Origin: Scatomorpha sp964345235
GTDB lineage: Bacteria; Bacillota; Clostridia; Oscillospirales; Oscillospiraceae
Direction of reading: 5' to 3'
Assembly: GCA_964345235.1 (NCBI GenBank)
Contig: CAYFQE010000034.1
Coordinates: 1 to 7,128, forward strand
Length of the DNA: 7,128 nt
Positions 1-5,940 of this stretch are shown here, piece after piece; position 1 is the first letter of the stretch; every line of letters starts with the position of its first letter. Made by a program: the position numbers and the translations under genes. Under the pieces are notes generated by a model that was given only the letters and a program-made list of their open reading frames with translations, made no database searches and had not been told where the DNA came from.

Positions 1-34
1 GAAGGTGCTGTCCGCAGACAGCGGATGGGGATTG
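1..34. repeat. Partial double-hairpin repeat, copy A
   Basis: This is the right part of an element cut by the window edge. It has a perfect 6-bp stem, GCTGTC (7-12) with GACAGC (17-22), closed by a CGCA tetraloop, followed by the box GATGGGGATT (24-33). The same order of a G-rich lead-in, a small hairpin and a GGGG/ATT box is seen in the copies at 142-193 and 255-314. The first hairpin of the element would lie left of position 1 and cannot be seen. Confidence 0.5.
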
Positions 35-141
35 AAGTGGTAAGCTTTTATTGGACACGAAGGGGGAAGAAAAGGACTGTGCAAAATCGATACACTTTGG
101 TCTGATAAATGCTTACTGCTTAAAAATCGCACAAAGCTTTT

Positions 142-193
142 CTTTCCTCTTTTTTAAAAGGGGAAAGTGGCTCGAAGAGTCGAATGGGGATTT
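142..193. repeat. Double-hairpin repeat, copy B
   Basis: Hairpin 1 pairs 142-153 (CTTTCCTCTTTT) with 156-167 (AAAAGGGGAAAG) over a 2-nt loop. Eleven of twelve are Watson-Crick pairs and one is a G-T wobble. Hairpin 2 pairs GGCTC (169-173) with GAGTC (177-181) around a GAA loop, with one G-T wobble. The element ends with the box AATGGGGATT (183-192), matching GATGGGGATT of copy A. It has the look of a small non-coding palindromic element (REP/MITE-like). No transposase is present. Confidence 0.55.
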
Positions 194-254
194 GAGCGCT
201 GGTCAAATGAAGATTTATATCCAATTAAAACGGTTTAATTTGCAAGTTTGAGAT

Positions 255-314
255 AACCCATGCCCTCCCTGTGTAAGGGAGGGAGGCGCGGCGCAAGCCC
301 GCGACGGGAGGGTT
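255..314. repeat. Double-hairpin repeat, copy C
   Basis: Hairpin 1 pairs CCCTCCCT (263-270) with AGGGAGGG (276-283). Hairpin 2 pairs CGCGGC (287-292) with GCC(C)GCG (297-303), with one bulged C and a GCAA tetraloop at 293-296. The closing box is GACGGGAGGGTT (303-314). CCCTCCC at 263-269 can pair alternatively with GGGAGGG at 306-312, and AACCC (255-259) with GGGTT (310-314), so the element can also fold into one long outer stem. I associate this design with repeats scattered in Clostridia genomes. Copy number here cannot be judged from one window. Confidence 0.6.
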
Positions 315-327
315 TAAAGAGCCGAGG

Positions 328-987
328 CTATTTAACATGGTAAGAAAGTTGCGATTTTATCCCTCCGCCTTTCGAGCTTCCTCTCTTTTTCGCGCCTTTT
401 TTCATAAGAATAGCGGTGAGCGCCGCGCCCGTCTTCACGGAAGAGCCTCCCGATAGAGGCGAGGCTCCGCCGCCCGAGCCCCGCCTCGCAGACCTCGAGG
501 ATTTGAGCTCTTTAAACGATGCGTCAACCCGCTTGGCCTCGTTAAAAAGCCGTTCGGCAAGCTTTGCCCTAAAGCTTTCGCCGAGAACCTCTCTCTGATC
601 TCTGTAATCTCTTCCAAGCTCGGCATCGGCTCTTATAGCCGAGTTTTTAAGCTCCCTGATAAGGCTCTCTCCCCTTTGCCTCTCTCCGGCTCTTCTGCCC
701 TCGAAAATTGCCTTAATAAGCTCAAGTTGTCCCGAGCCCAGCCCTTTCATGGCCTCGGCGCCGCGCATATTCTCGGCCGCTAAAAAACTTTTAAGCCCTG
801 CGTTTTTAAGAGTTTCACGCTCTTTAAATAGGGCCTCCGCCGCCTTTTGTTCTGCTTCTCTCCGCTTCTTTTCATAGTTTTTTAAAAGTTTTAAGGCCTC
901 GGCCCTTTCCTGCTCGCTCACAAGCCGCCTAATCTCGTCCGATAAATTCTGCGCCTTGTAATATCCCCTCGGTCTTTCTTCCAACAC
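328..987 (-). CDS. Helical, charged phage-like protein with basic Ser/Gly tail
   Basis: I do not recognise a defined family. The protein is 219 aa from the GTG at 987. A TTG two residues... at 984 is an alternative start, because AGGAGG lies 4 nt before the GTG and 7 nt before the TTG. Residues 1-60 are dense in Glu, Lys, Arg and Ala and should be helical or coiled coil. Residues 70-105 carry an Arg-Gly/Ala-Glu and Gly-Ser-Gly pattern reminiscent of small phage structural proteins. Residues 163-210 are a Ser/Gly/Lys/Arg-rich, probably disordered basic tail interrupted by a short hydrophobic run (GAALTAILM). There is no signal peptide and no clear membrane anchor. The gene follows its 583-aa neighbour by 10 bp, and its AGGAGG directly abuts that gene's TAA, so the two are probably co-transcribed and translationally coupled. 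The phage origin is inferred mainly from the neighbour. It could also be a nucleic-acid-binding or scaffold-like protein. Confidence 0.6.
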   Translation of the reverse strand: MLEERPRGYYKAQNLSDEIRRLVSEQERAEALKLLKNYEKKRREAEQKAAEALFKERETLKNAGLKSFLAAENMRGAEAMKGLGSGQLELIKAIFEGRRAGERQRGESLIRELKNSAIRADAELGRDYRDQREVLGESFRAKLAERLFNEAKRVDASFKELKSSRSARRGSGGGASPLSGGSSVKTGAALTAILMKKGAKKRGSSKGGGIKSQLSYHVK

Positions 988-997
988 TTTTCCTCCT

Positions 998-2749
998 TTA
1001 TCTGCTGAGCCTTAAGCCCTCTGTCCTGAAATAAAGAGCTTTTATTTTAAGTTTCGACTGTGTTTTAAGCTTAAATCCCATCTTCAAATATCCTCTTATT
1101 CTAAGCTTTTGCCTGCGGGCTCCATATTCAGAACTTTCCCCTGTGAAGCTTATTTTCTTTTCCGAAAGTTTTCCGCCGTCTCCTAAAACCGTAAAATCCA
1201 GCTCCGAGCCCGAGCCCGCCTCGGCGCTCAGCCAGACGGCGTTCAGGTTTTTCCTTAAAAAAGGATAGTCCTCGCTTAATTTAAGGCTCTCATATTCGGC
1301 GCATATCGGACTTTCGTCGTCTTTTGAGAGCTCATCGCTCAAAAGGCAGAGCTTGCCGTCGAGGCTTCCGAACAAAAGCCTTGCTCCAAGTCTTAAAAAA
1401 CAGCTCACGCTTAAACCCTCGTAGCAAAAGAAGTCTCCGCTTTGAATGTTTTGCAGAACAAGCTTTCCGTCGGGGAGCATGAGGTAATACTGCCGTTTTT
1501 CCCTGTCGTAAAAAGATTTGGTCTCTTCCAAATTAACGCCCGAGAGCAGCTTTCCGATTTTTGCAGATACCTGCCGCTGTTCGTGCTCCGCCTCGCGCGA
1601 GCCGGGAACGGGGAGCCACTCAAGAACAGAAGATGCGTCAAGGCTCCTCACATGGTTTTCAACTAAACTAAGCTCAAAGGGTGCGGCATTTCCGAAGCTT
1701 CGGTTCACAGAGCGTATATAATAGGCCGCCAAAGGCCTGCCATCGGGCAAATTCAGTCTCTCGGCGCCAAGCTCCCAACAGCTCCCTTTTTTAAAAATAA
1801 GAAGCGAGGACTGCTGCCTTATTATCCCCGTGACAGGCAGGTTTTCCTCGCCTATATCCGCATAGCCGTGAGTGGGGAAGTAGTCCGCCCTCGCCTTCAA
1901 ATTTTCATCGCAAGATGAAAAAATAAGCCTGTTCGACTTTGAACTGCACAAAAACACAACTGTGCGGGCTCCATCGCTGAAAAGCTCGGCATCTTCCATC
2001 GAGAGCACAAGTTCCCGCTGTGAGCCCTCTTCCGAAAAGCAAACTTCAAGCGCATTCTCGCCGAGCGAAAGCTCCTCGCTTATCTGCACACAGCTGTTTT
2101 GCGGACTGAAACTGTAGTTTAAGATTGTTTTACCCTTAATAAGGTCTTTCACATAGGCCACCGAGAGCACATTTTTTGAGGGAAGCTTAAAAAGTGTTTC
2201 GCCCTCATTTATGTTATAACGCGCTCTCACCAAATTGCTGAGCATGTTTCGCTCTTCTCGCTCCGCTCCCTCGCCCTCGGCGCTTAGGTTCGAGTAAAGA
2301 AGCGGAGTGTAGCCCGGCACTTCAAAAATTCTGCTCCCCGTAAATTCGAGATAAGAATTTTTCGAGAGTATATAGGCCTTGCCCGAAAAACCGAATATGC
2401 AAACCCTCTCTTCGGTGTCGATATCTCGGAGCTTTCCCTTTTGCCAACCTGTTGATGTTTCCCTAAGTTCCCAAAGAGCGCCTCCCGCCGCTGAGAGCAC
2501 TGTTTCTCTGCCCGAAACCCTGCCCGACCACAAGGCTTTAACAGCCCTGTCTCCCTCAAAGCCCTCGGGAATAAGACTTATTAGCGTGCGCGAGCCCGGC
2601 CTTAAGTTCAGGCCTCCGTCTTCTGTAAGCTCAAAGTTCACCGCTCGTGCCGCCTCGCAGCCCTTTTGCGCTGTTGAATTAATAAGGTTCAGGCCTCCGA
2701 ATCGCTCGATGCCTGCAATGCTCTCGCGCCCCTGCCTTATCTTTGCCAT
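998..2749 (-). CDS. Phage virion / tail-accessory-like beta-structure protein
   Basis: The protein is 583 aa from the ATG at 2749, preceded by a G-rich Shine-Dalgarno (AAAGGGGGG, 5-nt gap). Its N-terminus has the pattern FGGLN (17-21), then EAARAVNFE (32-40), then DGGLNLRPG (44-52). This resembles the opening of large phage virion proteins that stabilise or decorate the head-tail or tail region. The rest alternates short beta-like segments with Gly/Asp turns, for example ALWSGRVSGRETVLS (72-86) and KLVLQ...FFCYEGL...LLFGSLDGKLCLL near the C-terminal third, which suits a beta-propeller-like fold. It has no signal peptide, transmembrane segment or visible catalytic motif. It is first in a two-gene unit with its own promoter, right behind the metQ terminator. 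The family link comes from motif memory and is not proven. A non-phage WD/YVTN-like repeat protein is the alternative. Confidence 0.55.
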   Translation of the reverse strand: MAKIRQGRESIAGIERFGGLNLINSTAQKGCEAARAVNFELTEDGGLNLRPGSRTLISLIPEGFEGDRAVKALWSGRVSGRETVLSAAGGALWELRETSTGWQKGKLRDIDTEERVCIFGFSGKAYILSKNSYLEFTGSRIFEVPGYTPLLYSNLSAEGEGAEREERNMLSNLVRARYNINEGETLFKLPSKNVLSVAYVKDLIKGKTILNYSFSPQNSCVQISEELSLGENALEVCFSEEGSQRELVLSMEDAELFSDGARTVVFLCSSKSNRLIFSSCDENLKARADYFPTHGYADIGEENLPVTGIIRQQSSLLIFKKGSCWELGAERLNLPDGRPLAAYYIRSVNRSFGNAAPFELSLVENHVRSLDASSVLEWLPVPGSREAEHEQRQVSAKIGKLLSGVNLEETKSFYDREKRQYYLMLPDGKLVLQNIQSGDFFCYEGLSVSCFLRLGARLLFGSLDGKLCLLSDELSKDDESPICAEYESLKLSEDYPFLRKNLNAVWLSAEAGSGSELDFTVLGDGGKLSEKKISFTGESSEYGARRQKLRIRGYLKMGFKLKTQSKLKIKALYFRTEGLRLSR

Positions 2750-2780
2750 ATACGCCCCCCTTTAAATCTTGCTAATCTGA

Positions 2781-2809
2781 AATATATTAAAGGAAACGCT
2801 TTTTGTAAA
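2781..2809 (-). promoter_or_regulatory. Promoter of the phage-like gene pair
   Basis: On the minus strand, the -35 box TTTACA (2809-2804) is separated by exactly 17 bp from the -10 box TATATT (2786-2781). Each box has one mismatch to consensus. Transcription would start near 2774 and give a leader of about 25 nt before the ATG at 2749. The promoter sits immediately after the intrinsic terminator of the met operon, so the pair is a separate transcription unit. Confidence 0.7.
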
Positions 2810-2812
2810 CGG

Positions 2813-2850
2813 ACACAAAAAAGCCGCCGCAGTTTATACTGCGGCGGCTT
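2813..2850 (-). terminator. Intrinsic terminator of metNIQ
   Basis: A perfect 13-bp GC-rich stem pairs 2838-2850 with 2821-2833 over a 4-nt loop. Read on the minus strand, the RNA stem is followed by a U-run (2822-2817) and then GUGU. It begins 15 nt beyond the metQ stop codon and closes the operon. Read on the plus strand the U-run is missing, so it works in the minus direction. Confidence 0.9.
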
Positions 2851-2864
2851 AATATGGTTGTGTT

Positions 2865-3686
2865 TTAGTCTATAAACACAACTGCGCCCTCGTAAGTTTC
2901 TTCGATAAACTTTTTAACGGCGGGGTCGTTTAGTGCCTCGATGAGAGCAAGAGTCTTCTCGGCCTGCTCGTCTCCCTCGCGGACAGCCAGAACATTGCCG
3001 TAGGTCTGGGCGGCCTTGGAGTCGGAGCTCTCTATAGAGAGGGAGTCCTTACCGGCGTTGAGTCCTGCCTGAAGAGCATAGTTGCCGTTTATAATACCCA
3101 AATCCACATCGGGGAGCGAAAGAGCAATCTGCTCGGCTGCCATCTCGATAATCTCGAGATTCTTGGGGTTCTCGACTATGTCGAGCTTGGTGGCGTTGAA
3201 GTCTGCGCCTTCCTTAAGCTTTATGAGCCCCTCTTTTTCAAGGAGGAGCAGGGCTCTGGCCTCGTTCGAGCCGTCGTTCGGAATTGCAATCTTGGCGCCG
3301 TCAGCAAGGTCTGCAATGGCCTTGGTTTTTCCGGGGAATATGCCCATCGGCTCATAGTGCACAACTTTAGCCGAAACTATCTTTGTGCCGTGCTCCTTGT
3401 TGAAAAGCTCGAGATAGGGAGTGTGCTGGAAGTAGTTGGCATCGATATCGCCCTCGTTAAGGGTTGTATTGGGAAGCACATAGTCGGTGAACTCCTTAAT
3501 TTCAAGGGTGTAGCCTTTCTTCTCGAGTATGGGCTTTATAACCTCAAGAATTTCGGCGTGGGGAGTTACGGATGCGCCGACGGTGATGACGACTTTTTCG
3601 GCCGCAGGCTTTTGTCCGCAGGCGGCGAGAAGCGAGAGGCAGAGTATAAGGGCCAGTGTAAGACCTAAAATTTTCCTTAATTTCAT
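2865..3686 (-). CDS. metQ: Methionine ABC transporter substrate-binding lipoprotein MetQ
   Basis: The protein captures methionine outside the membrane and delivers it to the MetI/MetN importer. It has 273 aa, normal for the NlpA/MetQ family. Residues 1-22 are a lipoprotein signal (MKLRK, then a Leu-rich core) ending in the lipobox LAAC, with Cys23 as the lipidated residue after signal peptidase II cleavage. The mature part begins with a Lys/Ala/Glu linker and the family opening VITVGASVTPHAEILE. It then has GDIDANYFQHTPYL, the typical MetQ ligand-loop region, and later IAIPNDGSNEARALLLLE. ATG at 3686 is chosen because AGGAGG lies 8 nt upstream. It is the last gene of metNIQ, 27 bp after metI, and is followed by a strong terminator. 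Methionine rather than another amino acid is supported by the Met-specific T-box of the operon. A related substrate such as methionine derivatives is possible. Confidence 0.93.
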   Translation of the reverse strand: MKLRKILGLTLALILCLSLLAACGQKPAAEKVVITVGASVTPHAEILEVIKPILEKKGYTLEIKEFTDYVLPNTTLNEGDIDANYFQHTPYLELFNKEHGTKIVSAKVVHYEPMGIFPGKTKAIADLADGAKIAIPNDGSNEARALLLLEKEGLIKLKEGADFNATKLDIVENPKNLEIIEMAAEQIALSLPDVDLGIINGNYALQAGLNAGKDSLSIESSDSKAAQTYGNVLAVREGDEQAEKTLALIEALNDPAVKKFIEETYEGAVVFID

Positions 3687-3713
3687 TTTTATATCCTCCT
3701 GATTATTTATAAA

Positions 3714-4361
3714 TTATTTTATTCTTCTGTCGAATTTAACCGAGAAGTAGTTGCCTAAAGTCTGGAAAAACCAAACCATGAGCACAAGCAGGACTATCAT
3801 GCCCGACATTACATCGGTGCGGCCTCTGTAGTAGCCGTAGTTAATGGCTATGGCGCCGAGACCCGAGCCGCCCACAATACCCGCCATGGCGTTGTAGCTC
3901 AAAATCGTCATGGTTACAATGGCGGCCCCGTTTATGAGCGAGGGCCTTGCCTCGGGCAAAATGACATGGCAGATAATCTCTAAGGGAGAGGCTCCCATAG
4001 ATAGGGACGCTTCGATAACGCCCCGATCCACCTCCTTTGCAGAACCTTCCGCCATTCTGGCAATGAAGGGAAAAGCCGCTATCACCAGGGGAACTATAGT
4101 GGCCTTGCTTCCCACCGCAGTGCCGACTATAAAGCGGGTGACGGGAACAACCCAGACCAAAAGTATGAGGAAGGGCACCGAGCGCAAAAAGTTCACAATT
4201 CCGCCCAAAACCCTATAGAGAATTTTGCTAGGGCTGAGGCCCTCATCGGAGACAGCAAAGAGCACGAGTCCGAGCGGCAGACCTATGACATATGCCAGCA
4301 GTGTGGATACCAAGGTCACATATAGAGTATCTAAAATTCCGAGTCCGATAAGTTCAAGCAT
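3714..4361 (-). CDS. metI: Methionine ABC transporter permease MetI
   Basis: This is the membrane channel subunit of the MetNIQ importer, expected to act as a homodimer with two MetN ATPases. It has 215 aa, the usual length for MetI. Hydrophobic segments lie around residues 5-38, 52-75, 85-103, 143-170 and 183-203, matching the five-helix BPD_transp_1 core. The cytoplasmic EAA coupling loop is visible: Glu117-Ala118, Gly123 and the final Leu-Pro at 135-136. This loop docks onto the ATPase Q-loop region. The ATG at 4361 overlaps the end of metN by 8 bp, and GGAGG lies 6 nt upstream inside the metN coding sequence, which indicates translational coupling. No defect is seen. Confidence 0.94.
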   Translation of the reverse strand: MLELIGLGILDTLYVTLVSTLLAYVIGLPLGLVLFAVSDEGLSPSKILYRVLGGIVNFLRSVPFLILLVWVVPVTRFIVGTAVGSKATIVPLVIAAFPFIARMAEGSAKEVDRGVIEASLSMGASPLEIICHVILPEARPSLINGAAIVTMTILSYNAMAGIVGGSGLGAIAINYGYYRGRTDVMSGMIVLLVLMVWFFQTLGNYFSVKFDRRIK

Positions 4362-5364
4362 TGCTGTCCTCCCTTCCGAAGTTTATGCCTCTTTCACGAA
4401 GCCAATTTTGCATTTTATAAGAGCTTTCCCTGTTTTCGGGCATTCTTATCAGTGTGTGTCCGTAAATCTTGCCGTCGATTACTCTGGTATCGGCATAAAG
4501 CAGGTTTACGCAATCGCCTACATCGAGCACCATCTGCGAGAGTATCGGGCTGTCGGTCACATCACCGTCGAAGATTAGCCTGATAAGCTCGCCGCCGCCC
4601 TGCAATCTCATGAGCTGGTCGCCGGCGGGGAAGAAGAGCCTTCTGCCGGCCTCGCTCTTGGGCCTTTTAAAAACCTCGTTCACGGGACCCTGCTCGACTA
4701 TGCGGCTGTCGGAGATTATGGCGACTCTCGAGCAAATCTGTTCAACAACCTTCATCTCGTGGGTGATTATTATCACGGTGACATTCATTTTGTCGCTCAG
4801 CTCTTTTATAAGCCTGAGTATCTGGTCGGTCGTGTTCGGGTCTAAGGCGCTTGTAGCTTCGTCGCAGAGCAGAACGGAGGGCTTAGTCACAAGCGCGCGG
4901 GCAATAGCCACTCTTTGCTTCTGTCCGCCGCTTAATTGGGCGGGATAGGCGTTTTTCTTGTCCTCGATGTCAACGAGCCTAAGGAGCTCCATGGCCCTCT
5001 CTTCAGCCTCTTTTTTGGGGACCTTTGCAAGCTTAAGCGGGAAGAGCACATTCTCTAAAGTCGTTTTCTGCATAAGCAGGTTAAAGCCCTGAAAAATCAT
5101 TCCGATGTCGCGCCGCTTTTTGCGAAGCTCCTTATTGCTGAGGGCGGTGAGCTCAACACCGTCGAGCTTAATCGAGCCGTAATCGGGCCGCTCGAGCAGG
5201 TTTATCGAGCGCACCAAAGTCGATTTGCCGGCTCCCGAAAGACCGATGATTCCGAAAATCTCGCCTCTTTCAATCTCGAGATTTATATCGGAGAGCGCCC
5301 AAATCTTTTTGTCGCCCTCGCCAAAGGTCTTTGTAAGATTTTTAATGCTGATAATGGAATCCAA
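4354..5364 (-). CDS. metN: Methionine ABC transporter ATP-binding protein MetN
   Basis: This cytoplasmic ATPase powers methionine uptake. I start it at the TTG at 5364, giving 336 aa, because GGAGG (5376-5372) sits 7 nt upstream. The open frame continues to 5430, but those codons lie in the T-box terminator hairpin. Motifs in 336-aa numbering are Walker A GLSGAGKST (41-49), Q-loop Gln92, ABC signature LSGGQ (144-148), Walker B with Asp168-Glu169, and H-loop His202. Residues about 258-323 form the C-terminal NIL (ACT-like) domain, which in MetN binds methionine and inhibits transport when the cell is replete. The length fits MetN with NIL. It is first in metNIQ and is controlled by the T-box leader, so both transcription and transporter activity should respond to methionine status. 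Confidence 0.94.
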   Translation of the reverse strand: MDSIISIKNLTKTFGEGDKKIWALSDINLEIERGEIFGIIGLSGAGKSTLVRSINLLERPDYGSIKLDGVELTALSNKELRKKRRDIGMIFQGFNLLMQKTTLENVLFPLKLAKVPKKEAEERAMELLRLVDIEDKKNAYPAQLSGGQKQRVAIARALVTKPSVLLCDEATSALDPNTTDQILRLIKELSDKMNVTVIIITHEMKVVEQICSRVAIISDSRIVEQGPVNEVFKRPKSEAGRRLFFPAGDQLMRLQGGGELIRLIFDGDVTDSPILSQMVLDVGDCVNLLYADTRVIDGKIYGHTLIRMPENRESSYKMQNWLRERGINFGREDSNA

Positions 5365-5376
5365 TTTATAACCTCC
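5362..5376 (-). promoter_or_regulatory. Ribosome binding site fixing the TTG start of metN
   Basis: On the minus strand GGAGG (5376-5372) is followed by TTATAAA and TTG (5364-5362). It is the only good Shine-Dalgarno between the leader terminator and the conserved MetN sequence. It lies just downstream of the terminator U-run, so translation starts only on read-through transcripts. Confidence 0.85.
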
Positions 5377-5382
5377 AAAATG

Positions 5383-5413
5383 AAAAACGCCCCTGACAAA
5401 TTTGTCAGGGGCG
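5383..5413 (-). terminator. T-box regulatory terminator / antiterminator switch
   Basis: Positions 5388-5413 are a perfect 26-bp palindrome (two 13-base arms). On the minus strand it is followed by UUUUU (5387-5383), CA and UUUU, a classical intrinsic terminator. The competing antiterminator pairs UUAGGG and GCG of the T-box with CGC and CCCUGA of the terminator's upstream arm, leaving UGGUAAC as a 7-nt bulge. The two folds are mutually exclusive, so binding of uncharged tRNA decides whether metN is transcribed. Confidence 0.88.
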
Positions 5414-5645
5414 AAAAATCGCGTTACCACCCTAATTCACGACAGACTCGCATCATGCCGCCTCACTGAGTACCATCATACCCACTTCGCTATAACGGGC
5501 TCACCCGTCGCAGCCTGTGCCCTAGGCAGTCGGTGCGCAACTCCGGAACCATCTTCAGCAGTAATTTTCGCTCCCTCTCTCAGCAAAATGAGGGCTCTCT
5601 GTGCCGAACCTTAAAGCTTACTCTTTCCTTCACGGTCTTTGGTAG
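5388..5645 (-). promoter_or_regulatory. T-box riboswitch leader, methionine-specific
   Basis: The leader reads uncharged tRNA. Going 5' to 3' on the minus strand, it has a GAAGGAAAGAGTA-like start, a Stem I with GAGAGAGGGAG, and a specifier ATG at 5552-5550 in the context GAAGATGG. It then has a Stem II-type hairpin ACGGG/TGAG/CCCGT (5508-5495), the T-box AGGGTGGTAACGCG (5433-5420), and the terminator. ATG means tRNA-Met. The UGGU of the bulge predicts discriminator base A in ACCA, which bacterial tRNA-Met has. Both tRNA contacts therefore agree with the transported amino acid. The box differs from the usual AGGGTGGNACCGCG at one position (AAC for ACC). The 5' end is set by the promoter at 5651-5679. 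Confidence 0.92.
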
Positions 5646-5650
5646 ATAAC

Positions 5651-5679
5651 ACTATAAGAGAGATTTTTATAAAAGTCAA
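5651..5679 (-). promoter_or_regulatory. Promoter of the metNIQ T-box operon
   Basis: The -35 box TTGACT (5679-5674) and -10 box TATAGT (5656-5651) are separated by exactly 17 bp, each with one mismatch to the housekeeping consensus. Predicted start is near 5644, at the 5' end of the T-box. No operator is evident, so control appears to lie in the leader. Confidence 0.82.
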
Positions 5680-5829
5680 GCCGAAAAGAATATAAAATTT
5701 AGGCATTTTATGTCTTATTGCTGTGAATAATGATGAATTTTTGCCGAAATAAGCTTAAAGTTCACGGTTTCGCGCCTTCTCTTGGCTCCACTGTGAAAGG
5801 GGGAGAAAAAACAAAAAGCCAATCACTAT
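5680..5829. other. Gene-poor spacer between divergent units
   Basis: No gene, RNA or terminator is supported here. The stretch 5775-5805 (CCTTCTCTTGGCTCC, then GTGAAAGGGGGAG) resembles one end of a Clostridia-type intergenic repeat, because CTCC and GGGGGAG form an imperfect inverted pair, but the match is partial. The base composition changes across this spacer, from moderate GC on the met side to AT-rich on the fic side. Confidence 0.4.
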
Positions 5830-5939
5830 TTGAAAAGAAATTTTACTTAGAGGTCTAATCTTGCTTGTAAGTAAAATAAATGCTTGAAAATTTTACTTAG
5901 AAAAGGTATACTTGCTTTAAGTAAAATAAATTTAACTTA
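5830..5939 (+). promoter_or_regulatory. Tandemly duplicated operator array upstream of fic
   Basis: Five copies of a 10-bp half-site lie here. ATTTTACTTA is at 5840-5849, its reverse complement TAAGTAAAAT at 5868-5877, ATTTTACTTA at 5890-5899, TAAGTAAAAT at 5918-5927, and a 9/10 copy ATTTAACTTA at 5930-5939. The first four make two inverted repeats with identical 18-bp gaps, repeated with a 50-bp period. The duplication also includes TTGAAA (5830 and 5884) and CTTGCTT. The sites cover the promoter and reach the ribosome binding site, as expected for repression of fic. The regulator is not identified. Confidence 0.75.
5884..5912 (+). promoter_or_regulatory. Promoter of fic inside the operator array
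   Basis: TTGAAA (5884-5889) and TATACT (5907-5912) are separated by exactly 17 bp. The half-site at 5890-5899 lies in the spacer, and the one at 5918-5927 covers the predicted start near 5919. The first repeat unit has a weaker counterpart, TTGAAA (5830-5835), 18 bp, TCTAAT (5854-5859), which suggests a second duplicated promoter. Confidence 0.68.
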
Positions 5940-5940
5940 C

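Larger units (their letters stand above)
1..327. other. Gene-free intergenic stretch carrying repeats
   Basis: No convincing gene is seen here on either strand. The one open frame on the plus strand (TTG at 51 to 251, 66 codons) has no good ribosome binding site, runs straight through a repeat copy (142-193), and its translation has no recognisable family features. The stretch is best explained as three diverged copies of a double-hairpin repeat (1-34, 142-193, 255-314) separated by AT-rich DNA. It lies downstream of the minus-strand phage-like pair, so the copy at 255-314 would be transcribed at the end of that message and could help stop it, although no clear U-run follows. Confidence 0.6.

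Noticed and set aside
51..251. 66-codon open frame on the plus strand
   Set aside because: It starts with TTG without a good ribosome binding site, runs through the repeat at 142-193, and has no recognisable family features.
2379..2765. 128-codon open frame on the plus strand opposite the phage-like gene
   Set aside because: It is antisense to a long coding region with its own promoter and binding site, and its Ser/Pro-rich translation is typical of a shadow frame.
2821..2850. Bidirectional terminator also serving the plus strand
   Set aside because: The plus-strand side of the stem is followed by AATATGG rather than a U-run, and no plus-strand gene ends there.
5365..5430. 22-codon N-terminal extension of MetN
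   Set aside because: These codons lie in the T-box antiterminator/terminator. The GGAGG at 5376-5372 points to the TTG at 5364, and the conserved MetN sequence begins there.
5840..5939. Short CRISPR-like array
   Set aside because: The repeated units are inverted half-sites inside promoter elements, the intervening sequence is itself similar between units, and no cas gene is near.
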